DNA of 64,000 nt from Acidimicrobiia bacterium (GTDB taxonomy: Bacteria; Actinomycetota; Acidimicrobiia; Acidimicrobiales; Bin134): positions 124,001 to 188,000 of the forward strand of contig JAJDYE010000006.1 of assembly GCA_022822905.1 (NCBI GenBank), written 5' to 3'. The notes below the pieces were generated by a model. It was not told the origin of the DNA and did not search any database. It saw only the letters and a list, made by a program, of their open reading frames with translations. How positions within the stretch are numbered: the stretch's first letter is position 1; the number at the start of each line of letters is the position of its first letter. This document shows, piece by piece, positions 32,406 through 40,547 of the stretch. Both the position numbers and the translations under genes were made by a program.

Positions 32406-33809
32406 TTAGCTCGCGGGCGGGAGGAACTCCCGAACCTGAGTCCACGACATGGTCTCAGCATCGTACTCTGCGATTCCCGCACCCGAAGCACAGCCGTGGC
32501 CACCAGGAAGCGGCCCACAGGCCAGCACTGGCATCGCCGGAATCAGGATGGGGTCATCCGCCATTGCTTCGGCTGTGGCGTGGAAGTTCTCGTAGGAGTA
32601 GTCGCCGTCCAGCCGATCCCACAGCTCGAAGAAGGCCCGAGTGATGGAATAGGTCTGAAGGCTGAAGTTGGGGGCCAAGCTCCCTGCGCCGGGACCGTCG
32701 TAGGCCTCCCACATCTCACGCCAGTGCTGCACGAACTCCATGTCGGAATCGGGCAGGGCTCCCTGAAGGCCGCCCAAGTAGCCATCGGCCGCCTCGGGGA
32801 CGGCGAGCCCAACCGTGGTCTGGCCTCCGGCTCCAGCCGAACCCTGGTCAGAGCACACCAGCGGATCGAAGCCCGCCTCGTGGAATTGGTCGAGCACCAA
32901 GCCGTTCTGGGTGCCGTCGAGCGCGGTGAGCACCGCATCGGCACCCGAGTCGATAACCGAGAGCACTGCCGGGGCAACCGCGTCGGAGAGCACCTCGACT
33001 TCTTCCTTGGCCACGATCTCCATACCGTGAACCGGGGCCTGCATGTCAATGGCGTTGAACGCCTCCTCGCCCAGTTCGTTGTCCTGGCCGATGGCGGCCA
33101 CCCTGGTGGCACCCTGCTCGGCGAAGTAGTCGATGCAGATTCGGCCCTGCTCAGTACGGGTCGGGTTGGTCAGGTACACCTCTTGGATGTCCTGATCGGC
33201 GGGTGAGACCGGACCCCATAGCGGGGTGCCGGCAGCCTCGATGTCGGGATAGGTGGAGGGGATGGCCTGCGAACCCGCAGTGCCCACAAAACCCCACACG
33301 TCGTCTTGCTCGATCATCTTGCGGACGTTGGTGACCATCTGCTCGATCTCGAAGCGGTCGTCTTCCCAAACGAGCTCAAAGGTGCATCCGTCGATGCCGC
33401 CATTGGCGTTGACCTCGTCGACGGCAATGATGATGCCGGCAATCAGACCCTCGCCGGCAACGGCGGCCCGGCCGGTGAACGGCTGGGAGCTGCCGATGGT
33501 TATGACGCCGTTCTCCTTGTCCACGCCCCGTACGTCGCCGTCGGTGTTGGCGCCACAGGTGTCAACCATCTCTTCTTCAGCCATGTCCCCTTCGGCCATG
33601 TCGTCTTCCTCGGCCATGTCCTCTTCGGCCATGTCGTCTTCTTCAGCCATGTCCTCTTCGGCCATGTCGTCTTCCTCGGCCGGAGCAGCGGGCGCTTCGG
33701 TGGCTGCCGGAGCTGGCGCAGCGCCGCCGTCGTCATCGTCGTTGCCACATGCGGCTGCTACCAGAGCCACTGCGAACAGCAGCGCCAGAACTTTCAAGAG
33801 CTTGGACAT
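32406..33809 (-). CDS. Branched-chain amino acid-type ABC transporter substrate-binding lipoprotein (second importer)
   Basis: A 467-aa lipoprotein. ATG 33809 follows a strong GGAGGGGA site, and the signal MSKLLKVLALLFAVALVAAAC ends in the lipobox VAAAC. An Ala/Pro stretch and then an acidic linker of repeated MAEED/MAEEDD units precede the type I periplasmic-binding domain (GVITIGSSQPFTGRAAVAGEG, GFVGTAGSQAIPSTYP, RVAAIGQDNELGEEA). It receives the ligand for the permeases and ATPases downstream. It is divergent from the P450 gene. Confidence 0.92.
   Translation of the reverse strand: MSKLLKVLALLFAVALVAAACGNDDDDGGAAPAPAATEAPAAPAEEDDMAEEDMAEEDDMAEEDMAEEDDMAEGDMAEEEMVDTCGANTDGDVRGVDKENGVITIGSSQPFTGRAAVAGEGLIAGIIIAVDEVNANGGIDGCTFELVWEDDRFEIEQMVTNVRKMIEQDDVWGFVGTAGSQAIPSTYPDIEAAGTPLWGPVSPADQDIQEVYLTNPTRTEQGRICIDYFAEQGATRVAAIGQDNELGEEAFNAIDMQAPVHGMEIVAKEEVEVLSDAVAPAVLSVIDSGADAVLTALDGTQNGLVLDQFHEAGFDPLVCSDQGSAGAGGQTTVGLAVPEAADGYLGGLQGALPDSDMEFVQHWREMWEAYDGPGAGSLAPNFSLQTYSITRAFFELWDRLDGDYSYENFHATAEAMADDPILIPAMPVLACGPLPGGHGCASGAGIAEYDAETMSWTQVREFLPPAS
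33570..33680 (-). repeat. Tandem coding repeat in the binding-protein linker
   Basis: Alternating 15- and 18-bp units (33-bp period) encode MAEED and MAEEDD repeated about three and a half times. On the plus strand each unit ends in GCCATG. Units differ by a few silent or single changes. The repeat forms an acidic spacer between the lipid anchor and the ligand-binding domain and could change copy number between strains. Confidence 0.8.
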
Positions 33810-33829
33810 GGATTCCCCTCCACTTGGTT

Positions 33830-33866
33830 GGACGTGCACTGATCGGACGTACACAAGTTCGGAACT
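33830..33866. promoter_or_regulatory. Possible operator in a divergent intergenic region
   Basis: Between the binding protein and the P450 there is a direct repeat, GGACGTGCAC (33830-33839) and GGACGTACAC (33845-33854), spaced 15 bp, and a perfect palindrome AGTTCGGAACT (33856-33866). Such symmetric sites in an 82-bp divergent region may bind a regulator of both units. No regulator gene is adjacent. Confidence 0.35.
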
Positions 33867-33891
33867 CTAACAGAGAATTTTCTGCGACAAA

Positions 33892-35103
33892 ATGCCGGAG
33901 ATGGCAGAAATCACCATGACCACGTTCGCCGAAGCCCGCGAGTGCTATCGGAACAAGAACCTTCGCCAAGCGTTGTACGACGCGGGCGAGGTGATCATGA
34001 GCGATGTGGTGGTGAACCTCCACGGCGATGAGCACCGGGATCGCCGTCGACTGGAGAACCGCCTCTTCCGCCGGGACACGTTCATGCTGTACGAACAGGA
34101 TTTGTTCCCGCCCATCATCGAGTCGACGCTGGCGCCCCACTTGGCCGAGGGCAAGGCCGAGCTGGTGAAGCTGGGCCACCAGCTCATGATGAACCTGGCC
34201 GCCTTCACCGCCGGGGTGGACCGGCCCCAGGGAACGCCGGAGGAGACTTTCCGGCTCTACGACTATCTGACCAAGTTCATCGAGGGGGCCACTCTGGCCC
34301 ACTACACCGGTGACAAGGAGGCCAAGGTGGTCGAGATCGAGGCTGCTCTGGAGGCGTTCGACGCAGAGTTCCTCACCCCGGGCATGGACCGGCGCCAGGC
34401 GCTGCTGGATCAACTCGAAGCTGGAGAGATCGATGCCGACGAGCTGCCCAAGGACGTGCTGATGGTGCTGATGCACAACCAGGACCGCCTCGAGCTAAGC
34501 CATGAAACCATCCGGCGGGAGATCGCCTTCTACATGCTGGCCGGGGCGCACACTTCGGCCACCGCCTTCAACCGGGTAGTACACAACATATTCGGCTGGC
34601 TGGCCGATCACCCTGAAGACGAGAACCGGGTGCGCGACGACCGTTTGTTCATGCAGCGCTGCACCCACGAGACCATCCGCCTCCAGCCCTCCAGCCATAC
34701 CGGCATGCGCTGGGCCCTGGCCGACATAGACCTGTCGAGTGGCGTCCACATCGCCAAAGGCGACCGGGTCACGCTCGATCTCCTATCAGTGAACCGGGAT
34801 ACCTCGGTGTTCGGCGACGATGCCGCCGATTTCAATCCCGACCGCACCCTGCCCGAGGGAATTGCCCCGTGGGGACTGAGCTTTGGTCAGGGCATGCACG
34901 CCTGCATCGGCCAAGACTTGGCCGCCGGAGTCACGTTCATGGACGGCGACGACGTCGACGCCCATCTGTTCGGCCTAGTGCCGGCAGCGGTGCAGACCCT
35001 GTTCGACCACGGCTGCCGCCCCGATCCCGACGACCCGCCCGAGATGGACGCCTCCACCACCCGCCCCTACTTCGGCCGCTACCCGGTGGTGTTTGCGGCT
35101 TAG
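33892..35103 (+). CDS. Cytochrome P450 (paralogue of the one at 20.3-21.5 kb)
   Basis: A 403-aa P450 with haem loop FGQGMHACIG and K-helix ETIRLQP. The I-helix reads LAGAHTSATAF, with His in place of the usual acid, as in its paralogue, but with the Thr present. N-terminal EITMTTFAEARECYRNKNLRQALYDAGEVIMSD aligns closely with the paralogue. The start may be ATG 33892 or 33901; the paralogue favours the second. No ribosome site is clear. It overlaps the convergent amidohydrolase at the stop codons. Confidence 0.9.
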   Translation: MPEMAEITMTTFAEARECYRNKNLRQALYDAGEVIMSDVVVNLHGDEHRDRRRLENRLFRRDTFMLYEQDLFPPIIESTLAPHLAEGKAELVKLGHQLMMNLAAFTAGVDRPQGTPEETFRLYDYLTKFIEGATLAHYTGDKEAKVVEIEAALEAFDAEFLTPGMDRRQALLDQLEAGEIDADELPKDVLMVLMHNQDRLELSHETIRREIAFYMLAGAHTSATAFNRVVHNIFGWLADHPEDENRVRDDRLFMQRCTHETIRLQPSSHTGMRWALADIDLSSGVHIAKGDRVTLDLLSVNRDTSVFGDDAADFNPDRTLPEGIAPWGLSFGQGMHACIGQDLAAGVTFMDGDDVDAHLFGLVPAAVQTLFDHGCRPDPDDPPEMDASTTRPYFGRYPVVFAA

Positions 35104-36422
35104 TTGACCAAGTCGCTGGTGAGGATCTGGGCGGCCCAGTTGGCCACTTTCTCGCCGGGAATGGGGGCCCGGGTGGGCCACGGGCGGTCCAGATCGACGA
35201 GTTCGCCGCGGCTGATCACGCTGCGGAGGTTGGCCCTGTTGGCCAGCACGGTGACGTCGGCGGCCGGGTTTCCGTCCACCACCAGCACGTCGGCAGCCAT
35301 TCCGGGGGCCAGGGTGCCCACTTCGCCCTCCATGCGCATTGCGATGGCGCCGTTGGCGGTGGCGCAGGCGATGGCCTGAAGCGGGCTCAGCCCGACCGAT
35401 TCCACCAGCACCTCCATCTCCCGGGCGTGCCAGTGGCCGTAGGGAGTGAGGGCGAACCCCGATTCTGAGCCGCACAGCAGCGGCACTCCGGCGTCGTGGG
35501 CCTTGGCCATCATCTTGGCGGTGGCCTTGATCTCGCCCCGGAACACGTCTTGCATGCCGGCCCCGGCGCCCACCAGGTGGCCATAGTCGGCCAGGTTGGC
35601 CAGGAAGGTGAAGGTGGGCATGAGGGCGGCACCGGCTTCGATCACCGCCTCGAGGCCAGCGTCATCCATGAACGACGCGTGCAGTATGAGGTCGACGCCG
35701 GCCTCGGCACAGGCCCGGGTGCTGCCCGCTGAGCGGGCGTGGGCCATCACCGGAGTCTCCAGTTCGTGGGCGGTGTCGCACACCGCCTTCAGCTCATCGG
35801 GCTTCCAGGCCAGCAACTCGCCCTTGTGGCGGGGAATGGACCCGGTGGCGTGGATCTTGATCCAGTCGGCTCCGTACTTGATGTGGCGGCGGGTCATCTG
35901 GATCATCTCGTCGACCGTGGTCACCACCTGGGCGTAGCCCACCACCCCGGTGTCGGGGATGAGCCGCCCGGCGGTGCCCCCCACCGCAGTAACCAGCGCT
36001 TGCACGCCGGTGGCCATGCGAGGGCCCTCCACCACCCCGGCGTCCACGGCGTCGCGCAACGACGGACCCATGGAGAACAGCGTGTCGGGGTCGCAGAATC
36101 CGGTGACCCCGGCCATCAGCAGCTTCTGGAGGTTCTGGGCGGCGATCAGCGCGGCCAGGGTGTGGTCGCGGTGGAAGAACAGCTCGTCGTTGGACTGCAC
36201 GTCGTCAAAGGTGCAGTGGACATGGGCGTCAATCAGACCGGGCATGACGGTGCATCCGGCGGCGTCGATGACTATGGCGCCGGGCTGATTGGTGCTTGCA
36301 TCGGGGCCGACAGCGGCAATGCGGTCGCCTTCCAGCAGCACCGAGGTGTCGGGTTGGGGTGGGGAACCGGTGCCGTCGATCACCGTTCCCCCGGTGATCA
36401 GGATGGGCGTCGGCTCGGTCAT
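35100..36422 (-). CDS. Amidohydrolase (imidazolonepropionase/prolidase-like)
   Basis: A 440-aa metal-dependent hydrolase of the amidohydrolase superfamily, with the N-terminal composite beta domain (GGTVIDGTGSPPQPDTSVLLEGDRIAAVGPDA), the metal motif GLIDAHVHCTF, a Lys in DWIKIHATGS that would be carbamylated, and the second His in MAHARSAGS. The final metal/catalytic Asp, normally GTDSG, reads GSESG here, so Asp has become Glu. It likely cleaves a cyclic amide or dipeptide-like substrate. It is 15 bp downstream of the duplicated unknown gene. Confidence 0.87.
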   Translation of the reverse strand: MTEPTPILITGGTVIDGTGSPPQPDTSVLLEGDRIAAVGPDASTNQPGAIVIDAAGCTVMPGLIDAHVHCTFDDVQSNDELFFHRDHTLAALIAAQNLQKLLMAGVTGFCDPDTLFSMGPSLRDAVDAGVVEGPRMATGVQALVTAVGGTAGRLIPDTGVVGYAQVVTTVDEMIQMTRRHIKYGADWIKIHATGSIPRHKGELLAWKPDELKAVCDTAHELETPVMAHARSAGSTRACAEAGVDLILHASFMDDAGLEAVIEAGAALMPTFTFLANLADYGHLVGAGAGMQDVFRGEIKATAKMMAKAHDAGVPLLCGSESGFALTPYGHWHAREMEVLVESVGLSPLQAIACATANGAIAMRMEGEVGTLAPGMAADVLVVDGNPAADVTVLANRANLRSVISRGELVDLDRPWPTRAPIPGEKVANWAAQILTSDLVN

Positions 36423-36437
36423 CTGACTTAGCCCCTT

Positions 36438-37301
36438 TCAGTCCCCCAGCAGGGCCGCGGCGGCGTCCTTGACGGACATGCCCACCTCGACGCCTCGGTC
36501 GCGGGCCGGCTGGTTGCACGCGCTGATGATCCCCTCATCGTACGCCTTGAACGCATCCCCCACCGGAGCACTCCACGCATCGCAGCACGCACCGGCCAGT
36601 CCGTGGGCCTCGGTGATGGCCAACCCGGCGATGCCGGCGTCGTTCTTGCTGCGGCCTCCGTCGGAGCAGATGAAGCCGTGGGGGCTCACCTCCAGCAGGA
36701 AGTCCGCCCCGCTGCGCCCGGTGTGGCCCGCGGTGACCAGCACGTTGCGGGAGTCTTCAGGCAAGGCGAACACAATGGAGTCGGTCACCACGATCTGACG
36801 TCCGCTGTCGGTGGTGGCCTTGACCTCGCGGCGGATCTTGGTGCCCTCGTCCACCTCGCCGGGATCGTTGTTCAACAGCAGCTTGGCCGCCTCTGAAACG
36901 GCCATGCCCTCGGTGACCCCGCAGCGCTCGGCGTAGATGTTGAGCCGGGAGATGACCCCGGTCTCGTACAGGTCGAGGCCGTTGCCCAGCTCGGCGCTCA
37001 TCCCGTCGGCGGTGGCTGCGGGGATGCCGAGGGCCTCCAAGAACCAGAGCCCGGAGATGCCCGCGCCGTCTTTTCCGATACAGCCGTCGTGGCCGATGAC
37101 CCCCTTCGGCCGATGGGGGGCCATGAGCCGGGCGGGCAGCACTCCGAGATACGAAGACGGCACCACCACGTCGTTGTCCCGGTTGCGGGCGTCCACGTAC
37201 CGGGCCGAGTCCATGGTCACGATCCGGCGGTCGCCGTCGGTGAACACCACCTCTTGGGGGTGGTCTTCTTCGTTGGCCAGCAGTGGGGCTTCTTCAGGCA
37301 C
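36438..37301 (-). CDS. Unrecognised internally duplicated protein (copy 1)
   Basis: A 287-aa cytosolic protein that I cannot place in a named family. It is two homologous halves: residues about 25-145 and 168-286. Aligned without gaps, GVIGHDG (from 67) to the end of half 1 and GFICSDG (from 209) share about 33 of 79 residues by hand count, including K-x-x-A-G-I-x-G-L, E-A, A-x-x-D, G-x-I-S, and V-x-x-G-M. The gene is between an SDR and an amidohydrolase on one strand. A second copy lies at 45469-46311. Function unknown. Confidence 0.8.
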   Translation of the reverse strand: MPEEAPLLANEEDHPQEVVFTDGDRRIVTMDSARYVDARNRDNDVVVPSSYLGVLPARLMAPHRPKGVIGHDGCIGKDGAGISGLWFLEALGIPAATADGMSAELGNGLDLYETGVISRLNIYAERCGVTEGMAVSEAAKLLLNNDPGEVDEGTKIRREVKATTDSGRQIVVTDSIVFALPEDSRNVLVTAGHTGRSGADFLLEVSPHGFICSDGGRSKNDAGIAGLAITEAHGLAGACCDAWSAPVGDAFKAYDEGIISACNQPARDRGVEVGMSVKDAAAALLGD

Positions 37302-37337
37302 GGCTCGACGTTACTCCTTGCTTGCTCCGTTGATTCC

Positions 37338-38174
37338 CTACAGACCGGTGCGGCCGGCTTCGCGGATCATAGGGGCGTAGTCGGCGAAGCCGGGGGCGTC
37401 GGGCCGGGCCCCGGTGGTGAATCCGGCGTCGGTGGCCAGGGTGTGGCCGCTGGTGTAGCCCGACTCGTCGGAGGCCAGCCACAGGGCGGCGTTGGCCACG
37501 TCGGTGGCCAGGCCGGGGCGGCCGATCAGCGGGGAACTGGCAGTGAGCTCGGCTAGCGCACCGTCCATGTTGGTGTGGTCGCCAGTATGGGCGAAGGCCA
37601 CCATCGGGGTGGCCATGGACGCAGGAGCGATGCAATTCACCCGGATGCCGAAGCGGCACAGCTCGGCGGCGGCGTTCTTGGTCAGGCCGACCACGGCGTG
37701 CTTGGCGGCGGCATAGGCGTGGGGGCCGAGGCCGCCCATCACCCCGGCGGTGCTCGACATGGAGATTATCGAGCCCGTCATCCGGGGCTTCATCACCCGG
37801 GCGGCGTGCTTGACGCCGTAGAACACCCCGTGGAGCAGGACGTCGATGCTGGCGTGCCACTCGTCGGCCGGGGTGGTGTCGACAGGACCCACTGCACCGA
37901 CGATGCCGGCGTTGTTGTACATCACGTCGAGCTGGCCGAACTCGGCCACCGCGGCGTCTACCAGGCCGGACACGTCGTCTTCGGAGGTCACGTCGCAATG
38001 GACGTAGATTGCGGCGTCGCCTAGAGACTCGGCCAGCGTCTGTCCGGCGTTGTCTTGGATATCGCCGATGGCCACCTTGGCGCCCTCCTCAGCGAATCGC
38101 TCAGCCGCAGCCCGGCCGATACCGCTGGATGCCCCGGTGATAGCCGCCACCCGCCCGTCAAGTCGTCCGCTCAT
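37338..38174 (-). CDS. Short-chain dehydrogenase/reductase
   Basis: A 278-aa classical SDR: AAITGASSGIGRAAAERFAEEGAKVAIGDIQ (Asp after strand 2, NAD-type), NNAGIVG, IISMSSTAGVMGGLG with Ser, and YAAAKHAVVGL with Tyr and Lys. ATG 38174 is set by an AGGAGG site upstream (CAGGAGGCAAAG). It is 36 bp upstream of the duplicated unknown gene on the same strand, giving an SDR, unknown, amidohydrolase order. It is divergent from the SnoaL-like gene. Confidence 0.93.
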   Translation of the reverse strand: MSGRLDGRVAAITGASSGIGRAAAERFAEEGAKVAIGDIQDNAGQTLAESLGDAAIYVHCDVTSEDDVSGLVDAAVAEFGQLDVMYNNAGIVGAVGPVDTTPADEWHASIDVLLHGVFYGVKHAARVMKPRMTGSIISMSSTAGVMGGLGPHAYAAAKHAVVGLTKNAAAELCRFGIRVNCIAPASMATPMVAFAHTGDHTNMDGALAELTASSPLIGRPGLATDVANAALWLASDESGYTSGHTLATDAGFTTGARPDAPGFADYAPMIREAGRTGL

Positions 38175-38224
38175 CTTTGCCTCCTGTGAATCGACTGCGC
38201 CCGGCACCGTAACCTGAGCGGCCT

Positions 38225-38734
38225 ATGGAGACCAGATCAGAAGACACCCAGGCCCTCGACGTGGATCGAATCCAAGACCTCTTGGACCGCGACGCCATCC
38301 GCCACATCCAGATTCGCTACGCCTGGAGCCTGGACAACCACAACTGGGAGGCGCTCAAGGAGGTCTTCTTGCCCGACGCGGTGGCCGACTATCGGGGCGA
38401 GCGGTTCGAGGGGCTTGAGGCCATCGTGGCCAAGTGCGCCTCGTCGCTGGAGCCGGCCGATGCCAGCCAGCACCTCAACGGCTGCCACTGGGCCCAGATC
38501 GACGGAGACAAGGCCATCGCCGGCTGCTATTTCATCGCCACCAAGTACATCGCGGATGTCCCCGGCGGCGACACCTTCATCGTGGGCGGCAAGTACATCG
38601 ACCAGATGGTTCGCACCCCCGACGGCTGGCGCATCGCCCACCGCCTCCTAGAGCAAACCTTCCTCGACGGCAACCCCGAAGTAGAAACCATCTCCCAAAC
38701 CCGCTGGGCCGCCCGCCAGCAAAGCGAAGGCTAG
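38225..38734 (+). CDS. SnoaL-like (NTF2-fold) protein
   Basis: A 169-aa NTF2-fold protein of the SnoaL_4 type: IQDLLDRDAIRHIQIRYAWSLDNHNWEALKEVFLPDAVADYRG contains the conserved D-x-x-A-I and the Tyr-x-x-x-x-D motif, and HLNGCHWAQIDGDKAIAGCYF and RTPDGWRIAHRLLEQTF continue the sheet. Relatives include bile-acid 7-alpha-dehydratase and steroid isomerases. It may act as a dehydratase on the same pathway as the SDR next door. Confidence 0.85.
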   Translation: METRSEDTQALDVDRIQDLLDRDAIRHIQIRYAWSLDNHNWEALKEVFLPDAVADYRGERFEGLEAIVAKCASSLEPADASQHLNGCHWAQIDGDKAIAGCYFIATKYIADVPGGDTFIVGGKYIDQMVRTPDGWRIAHRLLEQTFLDGNPEVETISQTRWAARQQSEG

Positions 38735-38737
38735 GCC

Positions 38738-40192
38738 CTACGGCATATCCAACTGCCCTTCGTAAAATTCTCCCCAGCACTCCAGAATTCCGTCGGGGCG
38801 AAGCCCACACGTATGCCACAGACCAGCCGAGATCGCCGTGAACTCACCGCCAGGCTCGTAAGTAGCGGCGTTTTGGACGTAGTCGTTCGAAATGACGTGA
38901 ACCCAGCACTCAACCGACCCGTCCGATCGCAACCCGCACGAATGCCACCCTCCGGCAGAAACAGATGTGAACACGCCTTCGAAGGCACCGATTTCTCCTA
39001 GCTGGTTGCCGACGTAGCCCCAACACTGAGCGGTTCCATCGCTGCGCAATCCGCAGGTGTGAACCGCACCGGCGGACACAGATGTGAACTCACCAATGGG
39101 AGCTTCCACCTGCCCGTATTCGTTGTCCCCCCAACACTCGACAACCCCGCTTGAACGCACACCACACGAATGCACTGCGCCAACCGACACGAACTTCCAA
39201 GTACCGGTTGCGACGTTGCGAACAGACGCAGGAACGTAGTCTCCGAGATCATGCACCTCGGGCACGTAGTGGCCCCAGCACTCAATTGCTCCATCGGCTC
39301 TCAGCCCGCACGCGTGAGGGCGGCCAACTGACAGTGTTTTGAATTCACCCTCTGGAACGTCAAACTCATCAAAATGCCCCCCACCCGGAAAGCGCGGCCA
39401 ACACTCCACAGCCCCGCTGAACCGCAGCCCGCACGAGCGAACACTTCCAGCAGAAACAGATGCGAACTCGCCCTCCGGCACATCCCGGACAACCTTGGAG
39501 CGGTAGTAGCCCCAGCACTCCACTGCTCCGCTTACACGCAATCCGCATGAATGCTCCGCACCGACAGAGACCGCAGAGAACTCGCCCCCTGGTGCTGCTA
39601 GTCGGCCGTAGAAATGGTTACCCCAACACTCGATGGTGCCGTCCATACGCAATCCGCAGGCATGGGTTTGGCCCGCCGAAATTGCTGTGAACTTGTCCTC
39701 GGGAGCGTCCAACTGCCCGTAGGACCGATCCCCCCAACAGTCGATGGTCTCGTCCCAACGCAATTCCGCCACATTTGGGAGAGAACAATCCCGTCGAAGC
39801 ACCCCCCAACAGTCAACGGTCCCGTCTTCACGCAGCCCACAGGCAAAGTCCAACCCAGCTGAGACCGCACTCCACGGACCGCCTGGAATTTCCGCCCAAG
39901 AAGGAATCTCCGGAGCCGGGGTTGGGGTTGGCGTAGGCGCCAGTGTGGGTACGGACGAAGGAGTCGGCGCTGGTGTGGGCGTTGGAGATTCCATCGGAGT
40001 GGAAGTAGGTGTCGGGGTCGGCGCAGACAGGGGAACAGGAGTCAAGGCCGCAGTCGCTGTAGCGGTTGGCTGTGGGGTGATCGCTACATCTTCAGTAGGC
40101 GGAAGAAGACCGACTTCTTCTCCACCGTCACTTGAGCAAGCAGAGGCAGCCAGGGCCATCACCAGCATCAAACCAACCCAGCAAACGCGCAT
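38738..40192 (-). CDS. Secreted lipoprotein with nine RCC1-like repeats
   Basis: A 484-aa predicted surface lipoprotein. The signal ends in lipobox LAASAC, followed by a Pro/Thr/Ser linker to about residue 95. The rest is about nine imperfect repeats of 37-48 residues with the core F-x-x-V-S-A-G-x-x-H-x-C-G-L-R-x-D-G-x-x-x-C-W-G, which resemble RCC1 beta-propeller blades. Each has two Cys eleven apart, so in the oxidising outside environment they could form disulfides. Function and binding partner are unknown. Confidence 0.85.
   Translation of the reverse strand: MRVCWVGLMLVMALAASACSSDGGEEVGLLPPTEDVAITPQPTATATAALTPVPLSAPTPTPTSTPMESPTPTPAPTPSSVPTLAPTPTPTPAPEIPSWAEIPGGPWSAVSAGLDFACGLREDGTVDCWGVLRRDCSLPNVAELRWDETIDCWGDRSYGQLDAPEDKFTAISAGQTHACGLRMDGTIECWGNHFYGRLAAPGGEFSAVSVGAEHSCGLRVSGAVECWGYYRSKVVRDVPEGEFASVSAGSVRSCGLRFSGAVECWPRFPGGGHFDEFDVPEGEFKTLSVGRPHACGLRADGAIECWGHYVPEVHDLGDYVPASVRNVATGTWKFVSVGAVHSCGVRSSGVVECWGDNEYGQVEAPIGEFTSVSAGAVHTCGLRSDGTAQCWGYVGNQLGEIGAFEGVFTSVSAGGWHSCGLRSDGSVECWVHVISNDYVQNAATYEPGGEFTAISAGLWHTCGLRPDGILECWGEFYEGQLDMP
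38750..39890 (-). repeat. RCC1-like repeat array in coding sequence
   Basis: Nine coding repeats of roughly 110-145 bp. The first contains a partly degenerate extra segment, and repeats 4, 5 and 8 carry longer inserts between cores. Similarity is at the protein level; the DNA has diverged. Confidence 0.75.
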
Positions 40193-40287
40193 CCTCCGCC
40201 CCCTTTGCGAGCACTAGACGCATCACGACCCAATTCGGTTCCCAATTGCCCCCATCAGCAGGCCGGGGACGAAAACAGCGGTGTTCT

Positions 40288-40318
40288 ATACGTATATCTA
40301 TTGCTAGTATATGCGTAT
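40288..40318. promoter_or_regulatory. Probable operator of the VapBC-like pair overlapping its start
   Basis: An inverted repeat ATACGTATAT (40288-40297) and ATATGCGTAT (40309-40318), one mismatch between arms and an 11-bp spacer, lies across the start codons of the antitoxin. Ribbon-helix-helix antitoxins bind such palindromes to repress their own operon. The overlap with both possible start codons and the absence of a ribosome site suggest a leaderless or very short-leader mRNA. Confidence 0.5.
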
Positions 40319-40547
40319 GCCAAATCGGACGATCTATCTGCCTGAGGAGCTTGACGAGATCAGCCGCCGTGTGGGGCTCAATCTCTCTCGACTGACCCAG
40401 CAGGCGATCAGGGACTTTGTGGCCGAGCACCAAGAGACAGCCCTCAGAGCCCGTATTGATGCCATCTCCGACCGATCACGTGAGCTGGGAATCGACTGGC
40501 CCAGAAATTATCTGGATGAGCAGCGATCAGAAGCCGGGGAGCGATGA
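40317..40547 (+). CDS. Ribbon-helix-helix antitoxin (VapB-like)
   Basis: A 76-aa protein with N-terminal strand NRTIYLPEEL, helix 1 (LDEISRRVG), helix 2 (LSRLTQQAIRDFVAE), the RHH_1/CopG pattern, and a basic/acidic C-terminus that would bind the toxin (SRELGIDWPRNYLDE). ATG 40317 gives the usual MPNRTIYLP start; ATG 40311 is the alternative. Its last codons overlap the PIN-domain gene (ATGA). No recognisable ribosome site. Confidence 0.82.
   Translation: MPNRTIYLPEELDEISRRVGLNLSRLTQQAIRDFVAEHQETALRARIDAISDRSRELGIDWPRNYLDEQRSEAGER

Noticed and set aside
33500-33748. CRISPR-like array in the 33.5-33.7 kb repeats
   Set aside because: The units are 15/18 bp, contiguous and in frame with the coding sequence, with no spacers; they are a coding repeat.
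38750-39890. CRISPR or satellite repeat at 38.7-39.9 kb
   Set aside because: The periodicity is that of RCC1 protein repeats and is conserved at the residue level only.
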